Shown piece after piece: positions 9,499-17,568 of a stretch of 64,000 nt of DNA. Source of the DNA: SFEL01 sp045603585 (GTDB lineage: Bacteria > Bacillota > Clostridia > Christensenellales > CAG-138). Below the pieces are notes generated by a model. The model was not told where the DNA came from, searched no databases, and was given only the letters and a program-made list of their open reading frames with translations. Within the stretch, counting starts at the first letter, position 1; each line of letters starts with the position of its first letter. The translations under genes were made by a program, and so were the position numbers. The stretch spans positions 24,752 through 88,751 of the forward strand of contig JAZUMK010000012.1 in the NCBI GenBank assembly GCA_045603585.1. Reading direction: 5' to 3'.

Positions 9499-10212
9499 AT
9501 GGCCGTTACCGCTGTATTGTTCGACCTGGACGGCACCCTGCTCCCCATGGATCAGGACGACTTCACCAAGTCATATTTTGGCAATCTGGCCGCAAAGGCC
9601 GCCACCAGAGGATATGATCCCAAGGCCCTCACAGATACAGTTTGGGCAGGCACCGCAGCCATGATAAAAAACACCGGCGAAAAAACCAACGAGGCTGTTT
9701 TCTGGGATTTTTTCTCGGCAAAGTACGGCACTGACGCCCTTGATGATATACCCTTTTTTGAGGAATTTTACCGCACCGATTTTCAGAAGGCCAAGGAACT
9801 GTGCGGCTTTGCACCGGAATCAAGGGAAATAGTGCACAGGCTCAGGCAGCGGGGATTCCGGGTAATCCTTGCGACCAATCCCCTCTTCCCTGCCATCGCC
9901 ACCCAAAGCCGCATACGCTGGGCAGGCCTTGAGCCTGAGGATTTTGAGCTGTATACCACATACGAAAACTCCCGCCACTGCAAGCCCAATCCGGAATATT
10001 ACAGGGACATTCTTTCTGAACTTGGCCTTTGCGCCGAGGAATGCGTAATGGTGGGCAACGATGTTGACGAGGATATGATAGCCGCTCAGCTGGGCATGAA
10101 GGTATTTTTGCTTACTGATTGCCTTATAAACAGAAAAAATGCGGATATTGATAAATATCCCCATGGCGGCTTTAAGGAATTGGCAGACTTTTTGGATAAT
10201 CTCCAAAGATAA
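9499..10212 (+). CDS. HAD family hydrolase
   Basis: 237 aa from ATG 9499, chosen because AAGGAG sits at 9481-9486 and the catalytic motif I (FDLDGTLL) then falls at residues 7-14, as usual. Motif II is the LATNPLF stretch, motif III includes CKPNPEYY, and motif IV is VGNDVDEDMIAA. These fit a phosphoglycolate-phosphatase-like HAD phosphatase with a helical cap domain. Substrate unknown. Followed by a strong terminator at 10218-10250. Confidence 0.9.
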   Translation: MAVTAVLFDLDGTLLPMDQDDFTKSYFGNLAAKAATRGYDPKALTDTVWAGTAAMIKNTGEKTNEAVFWDFFSAKYGTDALDDIPFFEEFYRTDFQKAKELCGFAPESREIVHRLRQRGFRVILATNPLFPAIATQSRIRWAGLEPEDFELYTTYENSRHCKPNPEYYRDILSELGLCAEECVMVGNDVDEDMIAAQLGMKVFLLTDCLINRKNADIDKYPHGGFKELADFLDNLQR

Positions 10213-10217
10213 AACAT

Positions 10218-10250
10218 AACAGCAGACACAAAACCGTGTCTGCTGTTTTT
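10218..10250 (+). terminator. Rho-independent terminator of the HAD gene
   Basis: Twelve-base-pair stem (10218-10229 with 10236-10247) with a 6-nt loop and a TTT tail follows the HAD stop codon. Confidence 0.85.
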
Positions 10251-10257
10251 ATGCAAA

Positions 10258-10283
10258 GCAAAAAGGCAGGTATTACCTGCCTT
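10258..10283 (-). terminator. Terminator of the iron-sulfur/FAD operon
   Basis: Eight-base-pair stem (10263-10270 with 10276-10283). Read on the minus strand it ends in a run of T residues, immediately downstream of the ferredoxin-domain gene. Confidence 0.75.
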
Positions 10284-10300
10284 GATCGTATTTTTGATTA

Positions 10301-10717
10301 TTATCTGTGCAGAGGACGCATGCCCCTTACCTGCTTTGCGTATTCCACGGGAACGCTTATGCGTACCACGGCGGTATTGTGGGCATTCTTGCGCATCATC
10401 ACATTTTCAACCTTACCGTCGCATACCTTGCAGCCCTCGTTGTCGCGGGCTTCCACCACCATGCCAACCTCAGGCAGAGGGAGATATTCGTAGGGGAAAT
10501 CCACGGTGGCAATACCGGGAGCAAATTCTTCATCCAGCAGGAAACATGCCTGACCGGGACAGGCGGCAACGCAAAGGCCGCAGCCGGTGCACTTTTCCGG
10601 AGTAAGGGCGGGGCGGGCAGTTATATCGTCACCGATAAATATGGCTCCGGTAGGGCAGGCGTGAGTGCAGGGATTGCAGGGAATATTCTGGGGACAATCC
10701 ACCATTATTTTACGCAT
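10301..10717 (-). CDS. 4Fe-4S ferredoxin-domain electron-transfer protein
   Basis: 138 aa with two [4Fe-4S] motifs, the first an unusual spacing in DCPQNIPCNPCTHACP (residues about 7-22) and the second CTGCGLCVAACPGQAC (about 42-57). The C-terminal half is a small beta domain (VGMVVEARDNEGCKVCDGKV) with an extra CKVC pair. Last gene of a four-gene operon with a BFD-like protein, an FAD oxidoreductase and a 2Fe-2S protein. Inferred to pass electrons from a substrate dehydrogenase into the ferredoxin pool. AGAGGAGG ribosome site precedes the start. Confidence 0.87.
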   Translation of the reverse strand: MRKIMVDCPQNIPCNPCTHACPTGAIFIGDDITARPALTPEKCTGCGLCVAACPGQACFLLDEEFAPGIATVDFPYEYLPLPEVGMVVEARDNEGCKVCDGKVENVMMRKNAHNTAVVRISVPVEYAKQVRGMRPLHR

Positions 10718-10720
10718 AGA

Positions 10721-11041
10721 CTATTCCTCCTCTTTACCTTTGCAGGAGCAGAAGGCATCCTCGGTTTCTGCAATGAGTCCCAGCTTTACGGGAGTCACGG
10801 GCAGACGGATGCTGCCGGGAAGGTATCTGTCCACCGGCTGAGAATAATACTCGGACAGCATTCTTGCTATCATCTTGCGGCAGGTACGTCCCTGACAGAA
10901 GCCCATTCCCGCGCGGGTGCGCTTCTTTATGGAATCCAGAGAGTTTGCACCCTCTCTCATTGCCTGAAGTATCTCTTCTTTGGATACTTCTTCGCAGCGG
11001 CAAACAACTTCGCGGGGAGTCTTTACTTCATGCTGTTCCAT
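10721..11041 (-). CDS. BFD-like [2Fe-2S]-binding protein
   Basis: 106 aa. The motif VCRCEEVSKEEILQAM near residue 13 and GMGFCQGRTC near residue 46 give the C-x-C plus C-x4-C ligand pattern of the bacterioferritin-associated ferredoxin (BFD) [2Fe-2S] fold, which in opine and hydroxyproline dehydrogenases is a separate subunit or domain. Its start overlaps the end of the FAD subunit gene by 19 bases. Ribosome site AAGGAGG. Confidence 0.87.
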   Translation of the reverse strand: MEQHEVKTPREVVCRCEEVSKEEILQAMREGANSLDSIKKRTRAGMGFCQGRTCRKMIARMLSEYYSQPVDRYLPGSIRLPVTPVKLGLIAETEDAFCSCKGKEEE

Positions 11042-12108
11042 ACGGCCTCCTTAGCAAGCCTTCTGCGTTCGCCGAAAGGACCGGTGCGCAGAGTATTGAG
11101 CCTGTTGAGTATAGTCTGGCGGGCTTCGGCATACTGGTTATCTGTAAGATAGCCCAGCCTGTATGCGGCGCAGGTGCCGGCAAGACGGCCCTCGTCAAGG
11201 GCAGTGCTGGCTTCTTCGATGCCAGCGGCATCGCCTGCGACCAGAATGCGCTCATCGCTGGTTTCAAGGTCTGCGGTGTGGGCTGGGATCACGCCGCCCA
11301 AAGGTGCGGAATTGATAAGCTTGCAGCCGCTTACGTCGGCGATTTCGATTCTGGGAGTAAGACCTACCGCAAGGGCGACCGTATCGCATTCAATGGTTTC
11401 TTCGGTGCCGGGGATGGGGCAGAACTTTTCATCCAGCTTTGCAATGACCACACGCTCAACGCATCCGTCGCCTTCAGCCCTGAGTACGGTGTGGGAGGTG
11501 AGGACCGGTACGCCTGCCCTCTTTACCTTGGCGGCGTGAACGGCATATCCGTTTATTCTGGGAGCGGCTTCAAGTATGCAGGCAACATCCGCGCCTGCCT
11601 GAAGCAGCTGATATGTAACAATGAGGCCAACGTTGCCGGAGCCCACAACCACAAACCTGTTGCCGGGCAGAACGTGCTGCACGTTCATGAAGGTCTGGGC
11701 TGCGCCTGCGGTGATAACGCCGGGCAGAGTGCATCCGGGGAAGCTGAGGGCGTTCTCGGAGGCGCCTGTTGCAAGTACAATGCGCTTTGCATTGAAATGC
11801 CAGCTCTGCTTTTCATCGGTGGCGGCAACGCTACCATCGGGATAAATACCCCAAACGCGGGTATTGAGGCGGGTCTCTACGCCAAGGCTTGCAGCCTCGT
11901 CCAGCAGCATCTGGCCTATGGCAAAGCCGCGGGTACCGGCATAGTGCTCCTCGGAACCGAAAAATTTATGTATCTGCTTGAACAGCTGTCCGCCGGGACG
12001 GCTGTTTTCATCCAACAGCAGCACGCTTGCGCCGTGGCGGCGTGCCTCTATTGCAGCGCCGAGACCGGCAGGGCCTGCGCCTATGACAATTACGTCGTAG
12101 CTATTCAT
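11023..12108 (-). CDS. FAD/NAD(P)-binding oxidoreductase, HcnB / hydroxyproline-dehydrogenase alpha type
   Basis: 361 aa from ATG 12108, which has GGGAGGAAACC directly upstream and puts the dinucleotide fold VIVIGAGPAGLGAA at residues 5-18. A second Rossmann motif VVVGSGNVGLIVTYQLL (about 153-169) binds NAD(P)H or a second nucleotide. Together with the 2Fe-2S protein upstream and BFD protein downstream this matches the accessory subunits of HcnABC, opine oxidases and D-hydroxyproline dehydrogenase. The catalytic DAO subunit is not adjacent; candidates in the window are at 29500-30648 and 58177-59628. Confidence 0.87.
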   Translation of the reverse strand: MNSYDVIVIGAGPAGLGAAIEARRHGASVLLLDENSRPGGQLFKQIHKFFGSEEHYAGTRGFAIGQMLLDEAASLGVETRLNTRVWGIYPDGSVAATDEKQSWHFNAKRIVLATGASENALSFPGCTLPGVITAGAAQTFMNVQHVLPGNRFVVVGSGNVGLIVTYQLLQAGADVACILEAAPRINGYAVHAAKVKRAGVPVLTSHTVLRAEGDGCVERVVIAKLDEKFCPIPGTEETIECDTVALAVGLTPRIEIADVSGCKLINSAPLGGVIPAHTADLETSDERILVAGDAAGIEEASTALDEGRLAGTCAAYRLGYLTDNQYAEARQTILNRLNTLRTGPFGERRRLAKEAVWNSMK

Positions 12109-12421
12109 TGGTTTCCTCCCCGGCGCCAAGGCCTTCCTGAGTTCTGACCACCATTCCGGGCTTGGCAATGGTCATGCATGCGCGGACGTTCATAACGCCG
12201 TCTATCTCCATGATGCAGTCTGTGCACTGGCCGATGCCGCAGAAAATACCTCTGGGCTCATGGTGCTTTGCAGTGTGCCTGAAGGTCCTTATCCCATTGG
12301 CCATCAGCGCAGCCGCCACAGTTTCGCCTTCCCGCGCAGTAACCTCCCTGCCATCCATCGTAAAGGTGAATACGGGAGCTTCGGGTATGCTCAATATCGG
12401 ATGTTGGGTTATCCTGTGCAT
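12101..12421 (-). CDS. HcnA-like [2Fe-2S] protein
   Basis: 106 aa. The plant-type [2Fe-2S] ligands are C61, C66 and C69 in the stretch FCGIGQCTDC and C82 in RACMT, as in HcnA and the N-terminal part of sarcosine oxidase alpha subunits. First gene of the four-gene electron-transfer operon; its end overlaps the FAD gene start by 8 bases. AAGGAAGG precedes the ATG. Upstream is a 290-base divergent promoter region carrying the operator candidate at 12562-12577. Confidence 0.87.
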   Translation of the reverse strand: MHRITQHPILSIPEAPVFTFTMDGREVTAREGETVAAALMANGIRTFRHTAKHHEPRGIFCGIGQCTDCIMEIDGVMNVRACMTIAKPGMVVRTQEGLGAGEETNE

Positions 12422-12561
12422 AGCGATAATACCTTCCTTTTTGTAATGTATTTAAAAAAATTTTGTATGAATCGTGCAGAGAAATGCCATTGCGCTGTTA
12501 CTCAGTTTGAATTATACATGATTTTTTAGACATATACAGCCCTATACGGATAAAAACACAA

Positions 12562-12577
12562 AACTTGCACAAATGTG
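12562..12577. promoter_or_regulatory. Candidate operator, dyad CACA-AA-TGTG
   Basis: The 16-mer AACTTGCACAAATGTG occurs here and, identically, at 32090-32105. It contains a dyad CACA-AA-TGTG and sits in the 290-base divergent region between the HcnA-like gene (-) and the lipoprotein gene (+). Its TTGCAC part could also serve as a -35 box with TACTGT at 12588-12593 as -10. The remainder of this intergenic region shows nothing else recognisable. Confidence 0.45.
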
Positions 12578-12711
12578 CTGATGATTTTACTGTACATGTC
12601 CACCGTAAAGAGGTTAAAATGTTTATATGAAAAGTGCGGCATATCTAAAACCGCACCATGACGTATTTCATATCTAAATACGCAAAACACATCATCAAGG
12701 AGGAAAACATT

Positions 12712-13416
12712 GTGAAGAAGTTTTTTGCTACCCTGCTGGTTCTGGTAATGGCTCTGTCCCTGGTAGCCTGCGCCGCCCCCGCCGCTGAGGAAGCCCCCGC
12801 TGTTGAGGAAGCTCCCGCTGTTGAAGAAGCCCCCGCTGAGGAAGCCGCTGTTGAAGAAGCTCCCGCAGCTGATGGCGTAAACCGCATCATCGTATGGAAC
12901 ACCGCTATTGCTGACCTGACCAGCAGCGAACAGCCCCGCGGCGCCGAGACCCGCGTAGCTTATGCATTCGCCGATGTAGTAGCCAAGTGCGAAGTAGCCG
13001 GCACCGAGCCCTGCCAGGTAATCGGTTCTGACGGCTATGCTGCAGACGAAATGTATGACGACCTTATGCAGAAGTACTTCACCCTGGAAGGCGAATCCGC
13101 TCCCATCGTAGTTGGCGAAGCACAGGATCCCGACTGGGCAGTTTGGGAAGTAGCTTATGTTCGCGTAGGCAGCGATGTTATGATGGCCTGCGTTAAGGAC
13201 GAGTATCCCGTTGCTGACGTATTTGCCGCTGTAGGCATGGCCGAAGCTGACAGCTACGACTTCGTATGCGCCGACGGTTATGTTCACAACGTTCTTGCCA
13301 GCGAGATCGCTGAGTGCACCGTAAAGCTGATGGAGGATGGCGGTTATGATGGAACCGCTCCCGGTCTGGGCGACTACACCCTCTATGATCTGCTCTACAT
13401 CCAGCCCGCTGCTTAA
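12712..13416 (+). CDS. Lipoprotein with acidic Glu-Ala-Pro repeats and a duplicated small domain
   Basis: 234 aa from GTG 12712, chosen because AAGGAGGAAAAC precedes it and the product then begins KKFFATLLVLVMALSLVAC, a full lipoprotein signal with lipobox LVAC. A tether of repeated EEAPAV units covers residues about 25-55. The exported domain contains two similar stretches, GSDGYAADEMYDDLM and CADGYVHNVLASEIAE, suggesting an internal duplication. I do not recognise a family with certainty; the ASDGY-like repeats recall small domains of molybdopterin-oxidoreductase-like secreted proteins. A terminator follows at 13441-13480. Confidence 0.82.
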   Translation: MKKFFATLLVLVMALSLVACAAPAAEEAPAVEEAPAVEEAPAEEAAVEEAPAADGVNRIIVWNTAIADLTSSEQPRGAETRVAYAFADVVAKCEVAGTEPCQVIGSDGYAADEMYDDLMQKYFTLEGESAPIVVGEAQDPDWAVWEVAYVRVGSDVMMACVKDEYPVADVFAAVGMAEADSYDFVCADGYVHNVLASEIAECTVKLMEDGGYDGTAPGLGDYTLYDLLYIQPAA

Positions 13417-13440
13417 TTATCCGCTTTAGCTAAAATCAAG

Positions 13441-13480
13441 ATTTGGCTGATGTGGCTCATGCCACATCGGCCAAATTTAT
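13441..13480 (+). terminator. Strong rho-independent terminator
   Basis: A 16-bp stem (13441-13456 with 13461-13476, one wobble/mismatch) with a TCAT loop and T-rich tail follows the lipoprotein gene. Confidence 0.88.
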
Positions 13481-13931
13481 TAATTCCACCAGCTATTATT
13501 TTTATCGAATATCTCAGGTTTCAGCTTTTCACTATTTTCGCCATGCGGAAACGCGCATGAAAAAACGCCGTTTCCCCACGTCGCGTCACCTATCCTGAAA
13601 AATACGAAAAAACACTGATAAACAGGGGTATTTCCCGCAAAACCCAACACATTGCATCAACCGAAATCAAGTTATCCGTATATCATATTCCACCAACATA
13701 AGTTTTAAGGCTGTACTGCAGCCAAGGCACTCCGCCCCCCGTCACACGCTGACATACGGGGCAGCTGATCCCGAAAATGACTGCCGCACACGCAAATTCA
13801 AGGCAGACATTATAAAATTAAACCGGCTAAAAGCAAACACCGGCCGCCTGCAAGCCAGCTTTTTTGCAGATACGGAAAAAGTAAGCGAAATAACAAATTT
13901 CAACAACATTATTGTCAACGGAGGAAAGACT
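13481..13931. other. Intergenic region ahead of the 2-oxoacid dehydrogenase operon
   Basis: About 450 bases without a convincing gene. Weak hairpins are visible (CCCCGT at 13735-13740 with ACGGGG at 13755-13760; CTGCAA with TTGCAG near 13850-13872), but none resembles a named riboswitch. It presumably carries the promoter and a long leader for the downstream operon. I could not place -35/-10 boxes with confidence. GGAGG at 13920-13924 is the ribosome site of the E1 alpha gene. Confidence 0.4.
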
Positions 13932-14909
13932 ATGGCATTGAGCAAAGAAAGACTTCTCGGCCTGTACCGCGACATGGTTTTGATCCGCAAGTTTGAGGAT
14001 TGCATCCAGGAATACGCGGCAAACGGCACCGTTCCCGGCTTCGTGCACCTGTCCACCGGCCAGGAAGCCTGTCAGGCCGGCGTGGTACGCGCACTTCGCA
14101 CCACCGACTACAAATACCCCGATCATCGCGGACACGGCGCTATCCTGCTGTGCGGCACTGATCCCAAGCTGGTAATGGCCGAAATATTCGGCAAGGCCAC
14201 CGGCGTAAACGGCGGACGCGGCGGTTCAATGCATATCCATGACTGGTCCTGCCATAATCACGGCTTCAACGGCATTCAGGGTTCCACCGTGGTTACCGCT
14301 CTGGGTACTGCTTTTGCCTCCAGATATAAGAATAACGACGACGTATCCGTAGTCTTCATGGGCGACGGTACTCTGGGCGAAGGTACCTGCCACGAGAGCA
14401 TGAACCTGGCAGCAACCTGGAAGCTCCCCGTAGTATATGCCCTCATCAACAACGGCTATGCCATCAGCACCCCCTGCTCCGTAGCTCATCCCCAGGAAGA
14501 GCTGAGGCAGTGGGCAGACGGTTACGGCGTTCCCTCCTGGCGAATTGACGGCAACGATATCGAAGCCGTTGTGGAAGCCACCGAAAAGGCCGTAGAAATG
14601 GCCCGCAAGGGCGAAGGCCCCTCCCTGCTGGAGTTCGTTACCTACCGCTGGCAGGGTCACTTCGCAGGCGACCCCGCTGCTTACCGTCCCAAGGAAGAGA
14701 TGGAATACTGGAAGAAGCGCGATCCCATCGTCCTCTGCGCCAATGTGCTTAAGGACAGGGAAGGCGTAAGCGAAGATGAGCTGAAGGCCATCGAAGCCGA
14801 CGTTGACGCACAGGTTGCGGATATGCTCAAGTTCACCCTTGAGAGCCCCTTGCCCGATGTTTCCAGCGCAACCAGCCATGTTTATGAAGGATTCAACTGG
14901 GAGGTATAA
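13932..14909 (+). CDS. 2-oxoacid/acetoin dehydrogenase E1 component, alpha subunit
   Basis: 325 aa thiamine-diphosphate enzyme subunit. The TPP motif runs from MGDGTLGEGTCHESMN to ALINNGYAIS (about residues 139-180), and the phosphorylation-loop region with YRWQGHFAGDP follows. Size fits AcoA/PdhA-type E1 alpha. It decarboxylates a 2-oxo acid or cleaves acetoin and passes the acyl group to lipoyl-E2. First gene of a four-gene E1a-E1b-E2-E3 operon, with 3 bases to the next gene. Sequence alone does not separate acetoin from pyruvate or branched-chain specificity. Confidence 0.92.
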   Translation: MALSKERLLGLYRDMVLIRKFEDCIQEYAANGTVPGFVHLSTGQEACQAGVVRALRTTDYKYPDHRGHGAILLCGTDPKLVMAEIFGKATGVNGGRGGSMHIHDWSCHNHGFNGIQGSTVVTALGTAFASRYKNNDDVSVVFMGDGTLGEGTCHESMNLAATWKLPVVYALINNGYAISTPCSVAHPQEELRQWADGYGVPSWRIDGNDIEAVVEATEKAVEMARKGEGPSLLEFVTYRWQGHFAGDPAAYRPKEEMEYWKKRDPIVLCANVLKDREGVSEDELKAIEADVDAQVADMLKFTLESPLPDVSSATSHVYEGFNWEV

Positions 14910-14912
14910 CCA

Positions 14913-15890
14913 ATGAGCAGAATACTTACCTACACCAAGGCCATCAACGAGGCCATGATTCAGGAAATGGAGCGCGACGAAAACGTATTCGTGCTGGGCG
15001 AAGACGTTGCCCGCATGGGCGGTGACTTTGGTCTTACCCAGGGCATCTATCAGCGCTGGCCCAATCGTATCTTTGATACCGCCCTGTCCGAGGCCGCTAT
15101 CGTAGGCCTTGCAAACGGCGCGGCCATCGCAGGCCTCCGTCCCGTTGCCGAAATGATGTTCGCAGACTTTGCCGGCGTTGCTTTCGACCAGATCGTAAAC
15201 AGCTCCGCCAAGCTGAACTTCATGTTCCAGGAAGAGGCAAACTGCCCCGTTACCATCCGCATGCCCCAGGGCGCCGGCATCCGCTGCGCTTATCATCACA
15301 GCGCCTGCGTTGAGAGCTGGTTCCTCAACACCCCCGGTCTTGTAATCGTATCCCCCGCCAATCCCTACGAGGCAAAGGGCCTGCTGATCTCCGCAATCCG
15401 CAGCGATGACCCCGTGCTCTTCCTTGAGCACAAGATGCTGCTGAATGCCCGCGGCGAAGTACCCGAAGAGCCCTACGCTCTCCCCCTGGGCAAAGGCGTA
15501 ATAGAAAAAGAAGGCAAGGATGTTACCATCGTTGCCCTGCAGATAACCGTAGGCATGGCTCTCAAGGCTGCCAAGGCTCTGGAAAAGGAAGGCATCAACG
15601 CAGAGGTAATCAACCTGCGTACCATCAAGCCCTACGATGAGCAGCTCATCGCCGAATCCGTTGCCAAGACCGGCCGTCTGGTAATCGCTCAGGAAGGCCC
15701 CAAGGTTGGCGGCTGGGCATCCGAGATCAGCGCCATGGTAACCGAAAAGTACTTCGAGTATCTGGCTGCTCCCGTAGAGAGAGTGACCTGCCTCGATATC
15801 CCCGTATCCTTCGCTCCCACTCTGGAGGATTACTACATGCTGAGCCCTGAAGATATCGTCTCCGCGGTCAAGAAGACCGTAGCATTCTAA
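14913..15890 (+). CDS. 2-oxoacid/acetoin dehydrogenase E1 component, beta subunit
   Basis: 325 aa transketolase-like subunit. Features include LGEDVARMGGDFGLTQGI (near residue 28), FDTALSEAAIVGLANGAA, the pyrimidine-domain segment MMFADFAGVAFDQIVN, and the C-terminal transketolase domain with EVINLRTIKPYDEQLI. These match AcoB/PdhB. Forms the alpha2-beta2 E1 with the preceding product. The E2 gene follows after 14 bases with AGGAGG. Confidence 0.92.
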   Translation: MSRILTYTKAINEAMIQEMERDENVFVLGEDVARMGGDFGLTQGIYQRWPNRIFDTALSEAAIVGLANGAAIAGLRPVAEMMFADFAGVAFDQIVNSSAKLNFMFQEEANCPVTIRMPQGAGIRCAYHHSACVESWFLNTPGLVIVSPANPYEAKGLLISAIRSDDPVLFLEHKMLLNARGEVPEEPYALPLGKGVIEKEGKDVTIVALQITVGMALKAAKALEKEGINAEVINLRTIKPYDEQLIAESVAKTGRLVIAQEGPKVGGWASEISAMVTEKYFEYLAAPVERVTCLDIPVSFAPTLEDYYMLSPEDIVSAVKKTVAF

Positions 15891-15904
15891 AGGAGGCTTT
15901 GTCT

Positions 15905-17551
15905 ATGGCTGTTATTGAAGTAATGCCCAAATTCGGGCTCTCTATGGAGGAAGGCATAGTAGGCGAATGGCTGGTAAAGGAAGGCGCAACCGTTAAGCGC
16001 GGCGATGCCCTTGCCGTTATCGAAGCCGAAAAGCTGGTCAACAATGCCGTAGCCTCCCGTGACGGCGTAGTGCTCAAGTGCTACCTTGCAGCAGGCGAAT
16101 CCGCTCCCTGCGGCTCTCCCCTCTGCGTCATAGGCGATGCAGGCGAAGCAGTTCCCGATGCAGCAGGCGAAGCTCCCGCCAAGGAAGAAGCCCCCGCTGC
16201 AGCCCCTGCCGCCGCTCCCGCTGCTCCTGCCGCTTCCGACAGCAATGCCACCATCGAAGTAATGCCCAAGTTCGGCCTTTCCATGGAAGAAGGCATAGTT
16301 GGCGAATGGCTGGTAAAGGAAGGCGCAGCCGTTAAGCGCGGCGACGCTCTTGCAGTTATCGAAGCTGAAAAGCTCACCAATAACGCTGTTGCTTCCCGCG
16401 ACGGCATAGTGCTCAAGCTGTACCTTGCAGAAGGCGACTCTGCTCCCTGCGGCTCTCCCCTTTGCGCCATAGGCGAAGAGGGTGACGTTGCTCCCGCAGC
16501 TCCCGGCGAAGCCCCCGCTGCCGAAGCAGCTCCCGCACCCGCAGCTGCTCCTGCCGCTGCCCCCGCTCCCGTTGTTCAGGCCGCCATGACCCCCCGCGCT
16601 GCCGCAGCTGCCGCCGCTCACGGCGTAAACGTTGCAGGCGTTAAGGGCACCGGCAAGGACGGCGAGATCACCGTTGACGATGTACGCTTTGCAGCATCTC
16701 ACCCCGCTGCAGCTCCTGCCGTTCCCGCAGGTCCCGTAAGCATCACTCCCAGAGCAAAGATGATGGCTGCCAAGCTGGGCCTCAGCTATGACCACATCGT
16801 AGGCACCGGCCTGCTGGGCATGGTAACCGTTGCCGACCTTAAGGCACACGGCAAGGCCATCCAGCTGCAGGATGAGATCATCCCCATGAACGGCATACAG
16901 CGCGCGACCGCAGCCGCCATGAAGGCCAGCCTTGCAAATTCCGCTCAGGCAGTGGTAACCATCGAAGAGTCCTTCGCTCCCATGGTAAAGGCATACAAGC
17001 GCCTCAAGCCCGTTTATGCCGAGAAGGGCCTCAAGCTCAGCTACACCGCAATGATCATAAAGGCCGTTGCCCTTGCCATCAAGGACAGGCCGGACATCCG
17101 CATGCAGTACATGGATGCATCCCACTTCCGCCTCCCCGCCGCCATCAATATCGGCGTTGCCGTGGATACTCCCAAGGGACTGGTCGTGCCTGTCATCCGC
17201 AATGCTGACGTAAAAACTCTTGGCGAAATCTGCAAGGACCTTGCGGAGCTTTCCGCAAAGGCAAACGCAGGCCGCCTTACCGCCGATGATATGGGCAACG
17301 CAGTGACCACCGTTACCAATCTGGCAATGGCCAACGTCACCGCCTTCACCCCCATCCTCAATCCCCCCGAGTCCACTATTCTCGGCGTTTGCAAGCTGAG
17401 GGAAGTACCCGTAGTCAAGAACGGCGGCATATTCATCGAGCCCGTTATGAACCTCTGTCTCACCTATGACCACAGGGTAATCAACGGCGCACCTGCAGGA
17501 CGCTTCACCACCGAAGTTGCCAACCTGCTCAATACCATTGACTGGCAGTAA
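15905..17551 (+). CDS. Dihydrolipoamide acyltransferase (E2) with two lipoyl domains
   Basis: 548 aa from ATG 15905, which is 8 bases after AGGAGG; an in-frame TTG at 15899 is too close to it. Two nearly identical lipoyl domains cover residues about 1-78 and 117-195, with lipoyl lysines K43 and K156 in the unusual context EAEKL. Ala/Pro linkers follow, then a peripheral-subunit-binding segment (TPRAAAAAAAHGVNV), a second one near residue 280 (TPRAKMMAAKLGLSY) and the catalytic domain ending in LTYDHRVINGAPAGRF. It transfers the acyl group to CoA. Confidence 0.92.
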   Translation: MAVIEVMPKFGLSMEEGIVGEWLVKEGATVKRGDALAVIEAEKLVNNAVASRDGVVLKCYLAAGESAPCGSPLCVIGDAGEAVPDAAGEAPAKEEAPAAAPAAAPAAPAASDSNATIEVMPKFGLSMEEGIVGEWLVKEGAAVKRGDALAVIEAEKLTNNAVASRDGIVLKLYLAEGDSAPCGSPLCAIGEEGDVAPAAPGEAPAAEAAPAPAAAPAAAPAPVVQAAMTPRAAAAAAAHGVNVAGVKGTGKDGEITVDDVRFAASHPAAAPAVPAGPVSITPRAKMMAAKLGLSYDHIVGTGLLGMVTVADLKAHGKAIQLQDEIIPMNGIQRATAAAMKASLANSAQAVVTIEESFAPMVKAYKRLKPVYAEKGLKLSYTAMIIKAVALAIKDRPDIRMQYMDASHFRLPAAINIGVAVDTPKGLVVPVIRNADVKTLGEICKDLAELSAKANAGRLTADDMGNAVTTVTNLAMANVTAFTPILNPPESTILGVCKLREVPVVKNGGIFIEPVMNLCLTYDHRVINGAPAGRFTTEVANLLNTIDWQ

Positions 17552-17568
17552 TTCATGGAGGATCTGCA

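Noticed and set aside
12770..12880. Tandem GAAGCCCCCGCTGTTGAG-type repeats, possible CRISPR or satellite
   Set aside because: The repeats are in frame and encode the EEAPAV tether of a lipoprotein; there are no spacers. No CRISPR array or cas gene was seen in the window.
13481..13931. Possible riboswitch or small RNA in the leader before the 2-oxoacid dehydrogenase operon
   Set aside because: Only weak hairpins; no match to conserved cores of TPP, purine, glycine or lysine riboswitches that I can recognise.
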